Made by a program: the position numbers and the translations under genes
From: Lates calcarifer
Lineage: Eukaryota > Chordata > Actinopteri > Centropomidae
Direction: 5' to 3'
Length of the DNA stretch: 64,000 bases
NCBI RefSeq assembly: GCF_001640805.2
Contig: NC_066837.1
Coordinates: forward strand, 23,707,804-23,771,803
Shown: piece by piece, positions 41,401 through 64,000 of the stretch
How the letters are laid out: every line of letters begins with the position of its first letter
Position numbering within the stretch: the first letter of the stretch is position 1
Notes under the pieces: generated by a model
The model's input: only the letters and a program-made list of their open reading frames with translations
Database searches by the model: none
What the model was told of the DNA's origin: nothing

Positions 41401-44400
41401 TGATTGCTTGAGATCCAGTGCCATCTGTGCTCAGCTGTCAAATTGTGCGATTACAAAAAACAGATTACCTAAATAGTATTACAAATCAGAATGGTAGCAA
41501 TAATAACAGTAGTATGTCCTTTGTTGGGAGTAAATGTGTATATTGTGAAATGTGTTATGAAGCTAATCAAAGATAAAAACCTCTGATTACAGCATGAGGG
41601 CTTCTGAACAAATAATTTATCCCTTTATTCGCCCTCAGAGCGTACTGTGGAGGAAATGGAGCGCACCAAGCAGTTTGCGAAGGAGGTGGTAGACCTGCTT
41701 CGTCACCAGCCTCACTGCCGAATGCCCTTCAGCAAGTTCATCCCCACCTATCACCATCACTTTGGTCGTCAGTGTAAGCTCAGCTACTACGGCTTCACCA
41801 AGCTCATTGAACTCTTTGAGGCAATCCCTGACGTACTGATGGTGAGTGAGGAAGATGTGTGTATTTGTGTACAGTATAATGCCTTGTGGTGCTTGATGTC
41901 TCACCTGTCAGCTATAAGGAATTTTATTGCCCTCCATACACAAGGATAAGGTGTATTGAGGTTGGGTATACAAGTGAATCTGGTGTGTAACAATAGCCCC
42001 ACCATGTGGTGTAATCAAAAAGAATATGGCAGTCCTGGACAGTGACAGCTCACAGTGTTTTTGAGTAATTTCTGTTTGCTTTTTTAAACTGACTCACTAA
42101 GTCAAATTGAATCCAACCTGTGGCAGGTGTTGGAGTGTGGTGAGGAGAAAGTGTTGACTCTGACAGAGGTAGAGCGTATCAAGGCCTTGGCAGCTCAGCT
42201 GGTCAAGCTGCTGCGGGCTCAGAAAAACTCCAGCCTTCCTGTCAGCCAGCTGCTCACAGAATACAGCAAGACCTTTGGTTATGGTCTACGCCTGCAGGAC
42301 TACGACGCCAGCTCCCTGCCAGCTCTGCTGACCAAACTCTGCCATGTTGTCAAGGTAAGGAACAACTCCACGGTTTGTTTTTTTCCCCTGTGTGTTTCAC
42401 AAAATACCCCAAAATGAAAGTGGATCTGACCTGGAAATTATGTTGTTTACAATTTGTTATAAGTTAGTTACCAGTTTATTAGGTACATCTTACTAAAACT
42501 TAAAGCACTCCTATCCAACAGTCCTGCAATAAATCCTCCCCTCTTGAAGGTGATAATGGTCAGTTTTTATTGAAACCGTTTGAGATTCAGCTGCAACATT
42601 ATTACGGAGAATGTAGTTCGTGCTGCTGTTGAAATGTATTCTATCATATGAACTACAGTCTCCAAAACGATCATGCAGTTGAATCAACACCTCTCTAAAA
42701 CAGTTTCAATAAAAACTATTGATGCTGATTAATATACATGGGAAAAATCTAAGAAATGCTCTCACTCAGTAAGGACTAGCGTTCTCTATTATACACTACT
42801 AAACTATCAATAAACCTTTTTTTTCCGTTTCAAGGTGGTGGATGGCTCAGAGGGTCGGGAGTTGCAATTGATCAACAGGAAGTCTCTACGGTCGCTGACA
42901 TCCCAACTACTGGCTCTGCTCATGTCCCAAGAAGAGGAGCAGGTCACCAGGGGTCTGAAGGTGGAAGAGCTGAGCCAGCATTACCTGACTGTCCACGGAG
43001 CCCCACTCAACCCATGTGAATATGGGTTCCTCTCCCTCAGCGAGTTACTCAAGAGTCTGCCCTACCTTGTGGAGGTGAGTAGAAGGAGTTGGTTTTCTGT
43101 ACCTTTACTCCCACAGGCAGAACTGACAGTGTTTTGGTTTTTCCCCTTTAACAGCTGTATTATGAGGAAGTTGATGAAAACTGTAAAGTTGGCAACACTG
43201 CCACTGGTCATGGTGAGGAGTGGGTGAGGCTGACCAGACTTTACCAGTTTGCCCGCAACATACGTGCCCTGCTTCACACCTACCATTACAACCAGATCTT
43301 CCTGACTGAGTTCCAGGGAGCTTACACCAAATTTACAGGCTGCAGCCTTGAACCACGCTCCTATGGATACGCTAGCACTGATGAGCTGCTCAGCGCCATT
43401 CCACAGGTGGGATTAATTTCAGCAGATACTTCTTTGTTGACAATGTCACTTCTCCAGAAAGAAGTGTAAAACTTCCTTTTGTGATAGTAGTGCTACTTAA
43501 GAACTCAATACTCATCATCAGTCATCTTGGAAGACCTAAAGCTGTATCATAAATCTTACACAATTATTGTTTCTCATTCCTGTACATTTTGTGTCTGATT
43601 GTTTTGGGGTATGTTGTCGTCAGGTGGTGTGGATCAAAGGGCACGGCCATAAGAGGATTATCGTTTTAAAGAACGATATGAAAGGTAAAGGCGATGGGCA
43701 TCTTTTTCACAGACTGTTGCATTTATTAAAGTCAAGCCAATGAATTGATTTCATGAGATGACACTGAATCTGTGTGTGTTGTGTTCAGCAAGGACAAGCT
43801 CCTCAGTCCCCAGCAGTCCTCAGCCAGGAGACAACACAGAAAGCCCAAGAGACAGTCCCATTAGCAACGCAACTTCTGGAGCCCAGAGTCCAGGTAACAC
43901 AAGGCTTTATATAGACTGCTCAAGATTTAGTTTATTTGTATAGTGTTTAGAAAATATAGTCAAGTTGTAATAGTTATGTAAAATGTTAACATTTTAGTTA
44001 AAATATGGGTGAAGTAAAGTCCAGATCTATGTTTAACCTGCCAGGTGGTGATTTAGCTGCAGAATCAGAGCTGCTGTGTCTGACCTCCCCAGTGGACCTG
44101 CTGTGTGGTCCCGTTCCTTCCTGCTTACCGTCACCTCAGCTTCACCCAGACCCCGTTCTCCTCCAGCAGGCTGACCTGATTCACTTCGAGGAGAAAAGTC
44201 CACCACCAACAGGTCAGTTTTAATGTCTCAAGCTCCATGTATTTTGTATTTATGCATTTAAACCCAAATCAGCTAATAGATTGGGCTGGTATTGCAGGTT
44301 AAACTGATTTTTTTTTTTTTTTTTTTCACCCCTGTAAAGCAAGATGATGATTTAAAAATTGAGATTTACCTATTTGCAAAATACCAAACTGGAGGGTTAT

Positions 44401-44787
44401 GTGGCCTTGGAACAAATATGTGCACTTCTTTCTGGTTTTCAAGAAAGATGTCAATTTAAAAAGCAAGAAATTACACAGAGAACAAAAATACAGTTTAATG
44501 AGTACATCACACTTGTATGACACCTTTCCTGTCTCTGATGAAGTGTGAGTTCAGTCTGCCCTCGTGTAATTTCAGAGAGTGATGAACCTGAAGTGGCAGC
44601 TGCAGCAGTCACCGGCAGCACATCTGATCCACCTGGGCAGCCCGGCAGCACAGAAGACTCTGCACTCACCAAACCTCCAACAGCCCCCAACACAAAGACC
44701 CCCTTATCCATGGATAGTCCCAGCAGAAGAGCCACACGCAGCAAATACAAGCTAGCTGCCAACTTCTCCTTCACTGCAGGCCTGTGA
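32464..44787 (+). CDS. marf1: Meiosis regulator and mRNA stability factor 1 (limkain-b1)
   Basis: MARF1 is an RNA-binding endonuclease that destroys target and retrotransposon RNAs; in mouse oocytes it is needed for meiosis. Twenty-six coding exons join in frame to about 1837 residues (human about 1742). First and last exons are 32464-32619 and 44576-44787. The start MMEGLGKE matches human MMEGNGTE. Order of parts: low-complexity N-terminus (to about 405), NYN/PIN-like nuclease (about 419-560, with [11 protein letters not shown] giving D424 and SSDVNF giving D518), RRM1 (about 578-655), linker, RRM2 (about 886-965), eight LOTUS modules (about 970-1680), and a Ser/Pro-rich tail ending [12 protein letters not shown], which matches the human C-terminus. 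All acidic motifs of the nuclease are intact. It converges on bmerb1. Confidence 0.94.
33512..34408 (+). other. marf1: marf1 large low-complexity exon
   Basis: At 897 bases this is the largest exon, phase 0 at both ends. It encodes a run of seven prolines (about 33560), Gln/His-rich stretches, and a serine run from repeated AGC codons (about 33868-33889). It also carries spaced Cys/His residues (for example CTHCDYCS) shared in spirit with human MARF1 (CAHCPNEPS). The repeats make it prone to length variation. Confidence 0.88.
34580..35703 (+). other. marf1: marf1 Cys motif and NYN nuclease exons
   Basis: Exons 34580-34742, 34978-35192, 35321-35438, 35531-35703. The first carries CNGCGT, conserved with human CNGCGTK. 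The others encode the NYN domain: VFWDIENC with the first catalytic aspartate, ICVCDISKE, the [15 protein letters not shown] helix, and [19 protein letters not shown] with the last acidic cluster. Metal-binding acidic residues needed for RNase activity are all present. Confidence 0.9.
36010..39005 (+). other. marf1: marf1 RRM1, linker and RRM2 exons
   Basis: Exons 36010-36528, 37839-37993, 38150-38311, 38440-38629, 38827-39005. RRM1 starts at [10 protein letters not shown] and includes [11 protein letters not shown]. The linker is Ser/Pro/Arg-rich and varies from human except for PSAFSKL and SWSSRS. RRM2 runs from [17 protein letters not shown] to [14 protein letters not shown]. The acceptor before 38827 is AAG instead of CAG. 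Confidence 0.88.
40279..40308. repeat. (CTAT)n microsatellite in a marf1 intron
   Basis: A short tetranucleotide run, CTAT repeated with one CTGT interruption, lies 50 bases before the exon at 40358. Confidence 0.85.
42562..42717. repeat. Long imperfect hairpin (MITE-like) in a marf1 intron
   Basis: The ends AGTTTTTATTGAAACCGTTT and AAACAGTTTCAATAAAAACT are near-perfect inverted copies. Inner arms also pair: GGAGAATGTAGTTC with GAACTACAGTCTCC, and GATTCAGCTGCA with TGCAGTTGAATC. The whole 156 bases could fold into one stem with a loop near 42620-42645. The flanking sequence (TTTATTAGGTACA) resembles a frequent fish repeat. It fits a non-autonomous DNA element. Confidence 0.65.
44308..44327. 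repeat. Poly-T run in a marf1 intron
   Basis: About 20 consecutive T between the exons ending at 44212 and starting at 44576. No other feature. Confidence 0.85.
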
Positions 44788-47569
44788 TCCTCTCGCACAC
44801 ACACACACACACGTCCAGTCTCATACACTCAAAGCAATACTAGCTCACATACAGTGTAACTCTCAATAGAAGAGTTGAGTGGCTACACTAAACGCACTAC
44901 ACAGAAATGACCCCAGAAGAGCATTGGTATTATCCCCTCACATCCAGACAGGCTGTTGCATCCTTCTGCTTTCGTCTTTATCACTTGTCCACCATCTTTG
45001 TCCTCTTTGTTTGGTTATCTCACAATCAGTGTGTTCTCCCAGTGATGCTCACCAAGCTGTGATTTTTCTTGCAGATTTTCTGCAATTATTTAATTTGCCA
45101 AATTCATCTACTGTGACTGTTTGATTTCATCCCAAGGGAAGTTAATTTATAATTCCACGAATGTGCATCTTCAGTTTAGAAGCCATGCCATGTCGAAACA
45201 CTCGCTGTCTTGCAGCCAATGAATGAAGCTGAGTTAGTTGTCACTGTTTAAAGTATTAGTTAACAATGGGAGAAATGCTGTATAGAATCCAAGGAATTTA
45301 GTTTCCCACATTCTCAGTTTAAAAGATTGACAAATAACTGAAGGTTTGTAGAGATGTTTTGTTCATGAACCATAGTGAGAAACCTTCATAATTACTTCCT
45401 CACTGTACCCCCCAAAAAACAGAAAATTTCATTTATGACATTCACTCATTTTTGAACTGATTTCAAATTTTGGAGATTTTACTTTGTAGGTAACCCCAGA
45501 CATGTCAACCAAACTGTCTGTCTCTGACAATTTCTAAAGAGGCAACATCAAAGTGTCTTTGAGGTATATTCTCATCTTTTGTATCTAATGGACAGTATTT
45601 TCAGTTCTTTTTACATTATGCAGAGTATTTAGTAGTCTGTGGAAGAGTTTGGCCTAAATGTGGTGTATTTGATGGCAATTCAATGATGGAACTGAAGACA
45701 AAACCAGTGTTAACTGTTCAGATAGGGTCCATTTTAATGGAAGCTAACAATCTTTGAATGGTTAAAGTTTGGATCTAAAGGTTTTGATTGATATTGCAGC
45801 AAGCACTGCTCTCAGGAATTTTCATTCCTGTAGTATTTTGACTTAATTTACAGCAAAGATTTTGGCTCATCTCTCCGAGGCCACTAATGCCGGCCTGAAA
45901 GAGAGAAGGTGGCTCTGAAATACTCCAGCCAGGTGTGTGCTTAGGCAGCAGGAACTGACATATACCGTGATTGTTTGTCTTTAGCCAGCAGCCAGTGTGT
46001 TTGTGTTCTCTTAGCTATATTTTGTCGGTCTATATGTGGTTTACACTCGAGTAGGTGATGTGAAATGTGCATGGTGTGCATAAATGAGTTTATGCATTGT
46101 GTAAGCCCAGGAGGAGCAGACGGTAACCAGTAATGACATTCTTTAAGATCAGTCTTTTATTTCCACCATGTTTTAAGGATCTTAGAGTTGGCGTCACCCT
46201 TTCAGTTGCCACAGAAATGCTCAAGGTTTTTTGAGTCAACCTTGTTGCCAGCAGGCGCTGTACCAGTGGTGGTGTCCACACCGTCTGAGTTGATGAGTTT
46301 GAGGAGAGCAGTGAGCGCTCCTGAGTTTTTGATTTTTAATGACAAGGTGAATGGTTGTAAGTTTTTAGGGAAAAGAGATGGGGCAGGAGGCGATAGGCTG
46401 TTTGTGGAGCAGCATGGGGCGGGCTCTGAGGAGCCTCCTAAACAGACTGTGACATATACACAGAGGACCCTCTGCGGCTCTCTGGAATCTGCCGGGCTTT
46501 TACAATGGCTTGTATCTGCCGCGGTGCCAAAGGAATCGCCATCGTACCTCCCCATCCCTCACATCCCACTTAAGAGTTTTTACTTACTGATGTGTGTTGG
46601 GTTTTCTCCATTTTCCTCTGTCTGTGTTTACAAGACAGCTGGCTGCTGAATTGCCACCAACTAATGTCAGCTGTCTGCAAAGTTTAGCACGACCCAGGTG
46701 CCGCTGTTCAAAGAATGGGCAAGAGCCCATTTAATTAAACAGTTTCTGTGCAGTTTCAGTGTTTAGCAGTGCTATACCACGAGTTTCCCTTGTCAGACTT
46801 GATTTTGACTTGGTGTGCAAAGCTTTTAATGCTGAGAGATTACACCTGCCAACTCTCCGACATGTCTGAAACACCAATCAAAATGTTTTTAATTAGGGCT
46901 GTTATGATTTGTCTCTCCTCAGATGTTTTACTGACTGTCTGAAAACCTGTTAGATGAAGGAATGAGCACTTCAGAATAATACATAATTTAGAATTGCTAA
47001 TGATGGAAAATGGATTAGATTTACTTTTTGTGTATCTGAGCAATCCGTAGCACTCCTCAGAGTACAGCAGTGGCAACTAACTCAGATGTATATTTTAACT
47101 TCCCTGTGTAAGCCTTCTCTTGTCGTTTGGTTACATCAGTGAGAAGCTATTGTTCCTGTCAAAATATGCACTTCTGCATAGTTTTGGTTCATGAAATACA
47201 TGTGAAGTAATTAAACGTTTTGGGAGGATTTGAAAAAGTATTTGTCATAGTGTCTTTGTTTATTTGTTGGATATAGCTCTACGTCACTTTGTCTTGCTTA
47301 ATCAGTTTTTACGTTGCATGACAGTTCTGCAGTCCTGCAATCTACCATTCAAGAATAATTTCATGGAACCTCCTTTAGTCATCACTGCAGTGTCCTTAAA
47401 ACTCCTGCCTTGTGATTATTTTTTTGTTTACCTGTTCAACAGTCGTCTCACTGATGTGTCCTTTCTACATGTTACCCACCCCACCACCACCCCCATCACT
47501 CCCTGTCACCAGAAGTCGCTGTAACAGTCTAACATTGTTGAAGGGACCAAAAAGATTTCCGTTAATAAA
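44788..47569 (+). other. marf1: Probable marf1 3' UTR
   Basis: From the stop (TGA 44785-44787) to a canonical AATAAA at 47564-47569, about 2.8 kb. A (CA)n run lies at 44795-44812. Reading frames at 46188-46649 (+) and 46202-46555 (-) overlap each other and match no family I know. I cannot tell whether the UTR is continuous over this length. Confidence 0.5.
47564..47569 (+). terminator. marf1: Candidate marf1 poly(A) signal
   Basis: AATAAA followed by a T-rich stretch 20-50 bases downstream. It is only about 110 bases from the opposite-strand signal of bmerb1. Confidence 0.5.
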
Positions 47570-47676
47570 TTTCACAAGCATCATGTCTGCCTTGTCTCTT
47601 ATGAGTTTTTATGGTTGATTTGAAGGAATCTTGTTGCAAAACAAAAAGAAACCCAGTGTGTTCCTGAAAGATGCTC

Positions 47677-49339
47677 TTTATTTAAACATATATGTACAGG
47701 TATCAGCTTATTTTCTGCATATTTGATCAATATTCAACATTAGGACCTTCATAAATTTACTACTACTACAGAACGCTAAGTTATCAGAAGGAAGGTAAAG
47801 TGACAAAGAGCAACACTTTGCTTGACATGAGTCACTAAAGACCTAAATACACTCAAACATACACCATCTATTGTAGGCATTTACAAGAGTTGCATTCATT
47901 TCCTGGTGTTAATCATAAAAATGCAAGACTAAAATCAGAGGATGCAAGTTGTTTGTTGTCAGCAATATCTGCAATATCCATAATAACTATGAATGATGTC
48001 ATACTACCACAGTCAATATTCTGGTAGCTGTTGGCTGAGATGATGTTAGTATGGCCAGGAATGTGTTGTTTTTGGGGAATGAGCAAGTGGACCATTTAAA
48101 AACAAAAAAGACACCCCACTATGTAATGAAATAATTTATGTATTGGCATATAGAGGAGTACACAAGAATGAAAGCTTTACTAGTGGAAACACTGCGAGAA
48201 GTGGGTCGTATAAGGCTTTTATACTGTGTAATGCAAAAGTCTGGGGACACATTTCAGTGCAGTTCTACAAAATTATCTTTAAATCATATTTTCATATGTC
48301 TTTTCATTTATGCTATTATATTCCTGTGGTTTAATCATGTGAGGAATACAAAGGAGCAGCTGTTGAGACTGTTCTGTTATTCTAAGTGATTTATTTAGTT
48401 TTGAATTCACTGATGCACCTGCACTTTGGGCACAATCTTTTAAGTGTCTCATGTTGACATTGCTTTGAAAAACTCAGTCTAATATGAGCCAACTTTGTGT
48501 AGCAGTGGTTGCACTAGTGCATTAGTTATTTAGTGCATCTGTTATTTTGTACGCCTTGTGTGACCACTAGAGACATTTTAAATCTTCCAGTTCCTTGTGT
48601 TCAGAGAATTATTCTGCTGCTCAAGCATGGAGTCAAAAATATTTCTCAGCTCCAGTACAAAAGCGTCAACCCCGGTTTACATTGTTCACCTAATCTGCAG
48701 CCATGTTGTTTGTCTGAGCCACGTGTTCCTCTCACTTGGTAGCTATGATAAAAATGAAGAGTTGTAGGTTTCCTGAAAGTGAAAGAGGTTCACTGGTTTG
48801 TGTTAAATGGCTGAAATGGAAGAATACTCATTATCAAACATGACTAGATGAAAACAGATTTTTTTTTTTCCTGTCAGACAGAGAAACCCAGCATTTATAG
48901 TTCACTGTGTGGACATTGTGCTTGTAGTGCTCTACCTACATCTACTGTGTATCAGGTATATCATGGATCATATCACCACCTTGAAAAGGAATGTTACATA
49001 ATGAAATCTGTTTCACATACAGTTTATTTCTTTGATTTTTTTAAACATGTTTCTCTGTTCCTAAGTCTACTTTATCCATTAAATACCCCTTTACTTCACA
49101 TACACAGCTGACAGGCAGTCTTCACTTGAGCAGCTTCTTGAGTATTGATTAGGGATCGACTGCCCCTTTTTGGTTGAATCTGTATTTAAATCAGAAACCT
49201 GACTCCTGAAGTCCAGGGGAGACTAACAGCTAACTGAGGTTCTCTGAGTCACAGGAAGTGATATATGGCATATCATGTGATGTGAGTGCTTGTTTCTGAT
49301 GGGGATGGGTGGATGGGGTCGTAAAGAGGTCTCTGTCAG
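47677..49339 (-). other. bmerb1: Probable bmerb1 3' UTR with poly(A) signal at 47677-47682
   Basis: TTTATT at 47677-47682 reads AATAAA on the minus strand, 1.66 kb past the bmerb1 stop. The interval is AT-rich and has no supported exon on either strand, which fits a long 3' UTR. Confidence 0.5.
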
Positions 49340-60763
<11,424 letters not shown>

Positions 60764-60900
60764 GTCGGTAGAGTGCCCGCGCGCGCCGATACCAAGAAAG
60801 CGAGGATGTCCTTCTGCTAATTCTCCGCGCTCCTCTGAGTGCGTCCTCCCAGATAGTCTAACTGAGTTTCACCCGGTGACAAGGCTCCAGCGACCCGAGA

Positions 60901-63728
60901 CGTTGAGCATCTTTATTCAAGCTTTCAAGTCCCTCGACGTGTGGATGGAGAGAGAAGAGGATGTAGGGAGCATGCGCACTGCGGGCAGGGATGTGAGGAC
61001 CTGGGAGACACCCACTGGCACTGATATGACGTTAAAAATAAAACAATAGCCACACAGTTGCACCTAAGTTTTCATTATCAGCCATGTCCAAGAATGTGTT
61101 TATAGTATATGTAAATATGAGCTCTGCGTGAAAATATTTAATGTGTTTACTATCAATAAAGAGACATGAGAGGAATCAGGGAGAATAGCTCTTTAAGTCT
61201 TCTATCTGTGAACAGTGCACCTCTGGTTGTTATTTGGTATGCTGACACAACCGCTAAAGGTTAAGTGGCAGGTGTTTCCACACAAGGTCTGGTTGCATAA
61301 GGTAAAATTAGACAAATGGAATCTGTTGGAGGAGCCTGTTACAAATTTAGAAACAACTTTATTTATAGGTTTCTAAAGCTTCGTTTTTTTTTTTGGAATT
61401 CTTAGAAGCAGGAATAGATAGTCTGAGTGAGAAAAGCAGATGCCACAGAGAGCGAAAACACAGGCTGCAGAGTTTAACTATGCAGCAGGCAGGCCTTTCA
61501 ACGTGCATACTGTGCTCAGTATATTCCCACAGGAGACACAGACAGAGGTGCAGTTGCAAAACGATGAGTAATACATAGGACTGAGTAACATTTCTATCTG
61601 AACACATGCCAAAACATTCCCAAGATGCATCTCTGGTAGCAAAAAAAGCAGACATGGGATATTTAACGTAAGAAGAAAACAGTGGCTTTGTTGTAGTTAT
61701 AGAATTCTTGGCGCAAGTGTGTGACACACATTACAGCTGATTTCTTTTATATTGTTGTAGTTGTATGTTTGCTCAATGAACACACTGAATCAAGGGGGTG
61801 TTTTAAATTTATTCAACAATAAATAGTATTCATCTCAGTTTAGTATTTACAGTTAGTGTTGCTATAGTGCAAAATGTGGTCAAATCATGTTTTTAATACA
61901 TTATAGCCAACAACTCTAATCCCACTGTCAACTGTTCTTTGTGATATCAAAACCTGTCAAAGAATAATTAAATAATAACAGAATAAGAAATTTCAAGTTG
62001 TACTATGAGAGCATGATAATTCTCTGTTGAGTTACATGTAGTTATATTACTCTGTCTACAGCTGCTGATATGATATTCACTGATTTGACCTTTCAGTTCC
62101 AGTGTAGCACGTCAGCATACAAATAATCAGAAATTGATTAATGAGAAACAAATTCTCTTATACTACACTAACACCGAGTTATTGTACTAAAAGTTACAAT
62201 TTAAGAGTCTGGTAAAAAGGGATCAAACAGCAGTGGTGACTACATTGTTTTTCAGTGCCCAAATTCAAACACTATAGTATTATTAATACAGTATAAATTC
62301 AGCTCTGTGAGACGCATCAAATTATCTAATTGCACATGTCTCTACTTCAAAATTCATAACTACAAACTAGGTTCTAGACAACATCAGAAAACCAAAAATA
62401 GACACATCAGGACTTTGGGTGATACACAGGAACACAAGTGAAAAAGTTTGAATGTTTTTGTTAATTATCTGCCTGAGACAGAAGAGAGCAGCGTACCCCT
62501 GAACCTTTTGAAATTCAGTGTATATGAAGAACAGTCAGCTCTTGTTCTAAGCTGCATGCTATTTATAAAACTGACCTCTATAGAAAACTGCACCATGGAG
62601 ACATCTGATGTTACATTTCAAGAGTCACTGCTGGCAAGTAAAACATATGAAGTGACATTTTCACAAAGATGTAGAAAAGCAAACTGTGTTGAAACAGAGA
62701 GCACTCCACAGTATCACATTAACATAAAGCACGACGTCAAGCAGGCAGCATTTCATTCAAGTAAATGGATGTCTGAGACAAATTTCATCAGTCAGACAAA
62801 CTCTAATCTTCAGTAGTATATCATTACCACAGTATATTTATACGTAAAGGGACAATGGTTCAAAATGTTGAAATCTAACATGTACTTTGAGATATGTTTA
62901 AGTAAAGATTTTTTTATTTTATTTTGTCCCTCCTCTTTGCTCAGAGCATTATGGTGCTTATGTATAAATCACCTATCTGTACATTATTAATGAACAGATG
63001 TACCTTAGATTATAACTGATTATTGGTACCTGTGCAGTGTGCATCTGTATTTGGCACTTCTTGTACCAGAGTGTAAACTGGAACCAGAGCAGACAGTCCT
63101 TGTTACAGTCGTAGATAACAGTCTAAGCACTTGTGCTAATGAAGAGAGAGTGATATTTATATGGTTATGAATTTGCCTAAATAATGGTCTATGCTAATAT
63201 GTTAGCTGCCACTCCACATTGTGGAAATAATTCTTTCCCAGGTGAAAAGCAGAGGAATCTGAAACATCAACCTTACACAATTCCATCATCACAGCTTCAG
63301 ATATAGAAGAATTCATAAATCTTTTCAATATTATTTACTATGGTCCAATTGAATAAGGGCACTCTTGTGAGAAGACAAGACTGCATTTATAAAAACAACA
63401 ATTAAAACCTGATGATAAACAGCACAGAGATGGAAGGGTAGAACTGAACAGTATTTTCCCATTGAGCTGATATGCTGTGTGAATATTGAAAAATATACTG
63501 TAAATACATACATTCCATTTGCTGGAAGCTGGTTCCCGTACCAACTTGACAGTGTCATGTCACATTTTTAGTTTGACCCTGGTGAGACTTTGATCTCAAA
63601 CCCTGCCATAGTGCAACATCAACCAAACACAGGACAGCTGTCCACTGGACCAGTTGTATCCTGTTCAGACCAGTGTTTTCCTGCTCATGTTTTGTCTCTT
63701 TCCATATCAAGGACAGGTCCTGCATGTT
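60901..63728. other. Intergenic region and probable mpv17l 3' UTR
   Basis: AT-rich. Possible minus-strand poly(A) signals for mpv17l lie at 61808-61813 and 61358-61363. A plus-strand frame at 62448-62816 (122 codons) has no splice, promoter or family support. No other gene was seen. Confidence 0.45.
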
Positions 63729-63974
63729 TCACTTCTGACTAGATTTAGATGCTACTGGTGCATCTTTGGGAGCCACTATCTTGTCTTCAGTGTCTACTTT
63801 CTCCTTTGTGGATTCTGCGTCATCCTCTTTGGGGGGGAACATCCATGCTAGAGCAGCAGCAGCTGTGCCGTCACCGCTCTGTCGTGAGAAGCACAGGAAG
63901 GTGGCCCAGACGAAGGCACAGCAGCCGGTGAAAGTGGTCCTCACATACAGAGGCACCAAGGCAAAGTTCAGAAA
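63729..63974 (-). CDS. mpv17l: Mpv17-like protein, last exon only
   Basis: MPV17L belongs to the PXMP2/MPV17 family of small four-helix membrane proteins of mitochondria and peroxisomes, linked to reactive-oxygen metabolism. Only the last coding exon is in the window: 81 residues and TGA (63729-63731), with acceptor CAG at 63975-63977. LVPLYVRTTFTGCCAF and VWATFLCFSRQSGDGT match human LVPVQWRTAYAGVCGF and LWATFICFSQQSGDGT. The lysine- and acid-rich tail (after MFPPKEDD) is longer than in human. Position next to bmerb1 matches human 16p13.11. The rest of the gene lies to the right. Confidence 0.88.
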   Translation of the reverse strand, partial: FLNFALVPLYVRTTFTGCCAFVWATFLCFSRQSGDGTAAAALAWMFPPKEDDAESTKEKVDTEDKIVAPKDAPVASKSSQK

Positions 63975-64000
63975 CTGAGGGTGACACATAGAGATTATAG

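Larger units (their letters stand above)
39167..43684 (+). other. marf1: marf1 LOTUS-domain array exons
   Basis: Exons 39167-39247, 39388-39627, 39778-39897, 40001-40179, 40358-40578, 40745-40887, 41033-41166, 41639-41841, 42127-42354, 42835-43074, 43155-43406, 43624-43684. They encode eight OST-HTH/LOTUS modules, winged-helix units that bind RNA (G-rich or G-quadruplex) or helicase partners. The shared C-terminal pattern is [60 protein letters not shown]. Remaining tail exons are 43789-43893, 44045-44212 and 44576-44787. The acceptor before 42835 is also AAG. Confidence 0.88.

Noticed and set aside
62448..62816. 122-codon plus-strand frame downstream of mpv17l
   Set aside because: Most likely antisense to the mpv17l 3' UTR; no known family, no promoter, no splice sites.

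Overview
The window is nuclear DNA from a ray-finned fish, most likely a percomorph teleost. Genes are split into many short exons with GT-AG introns. The introns carry dispersed repeats of the kind common in percomorph genomes, and the proteins match vertebrate families along their whole length. Five genes are present: myh11 (+, 5' end outside the window), nde1 (-), panx1 (-), marf1 (+) and bmerb1 (-). A sixth, mpv17l (-), enters at the right edge. All but panx1 lie together in human 16p13.11, so this is a conserved vertebrate neighbourhood. Human PANX1 is on another chromosome (11q21), so its place between nde1 and marf1 is the main departure from the human order.

Layout. 558-15440: 37 constitutive exons of smooth-muscle myosin heavy chain, from the P-loop to the stop, plus two small alternative exons that fit the known SM-B and SM2 variants. 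18403-22631: the complete nde1 gene (8 coding exons), convergent with myh11. 24808-30294: complete panx1 (5 coding exons). 30295-32463: a divergent intergenic region with a near-consensus CTCF site, followed by the marf1 5' region. 32464-44787: complete marf1 (26 coding exons: NYN nuclease, two RRMs, eight LOTUS modules). 47564-47682: back-to-back poly(A) signals of marf1 and bmerb1. 49340-60763: bmerb1 (6 constitutive coding exons spread over 11 kb by repeat-filled introns). 63729-63974: last exon of mpv17l.

The genes do not form one pathway. Myosin-11 is a contractile motor, NDE1 a dynein/LIS1 adaptor, PANX1 a large-pore channel, MARF1 an RNA-silencing endonuclease, BMERB1 a Rab-binding-type coiled-coil protein and MPV17L a small organelle membrane protein.

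Points most worth checking: a single extra base that breaks the myosin P-loop reading frame at 583-584, a possible second extra base in nde1 at about 19564, a U12-type intron in myh11, conserved alternative myosin exons, possible unannotated cassette exons in nde1 and bmerb1, a farnesylation-type C-terminus on bmerb1, and a module-per-exon LOTUS array in marf1. No CRISPR arrays, rRNA genes, intact tRNA genes or intact transposase genes were recognised. Exon boundaries were set by eye from frame continuity and splice signals; alignment to RNA would confirm them.
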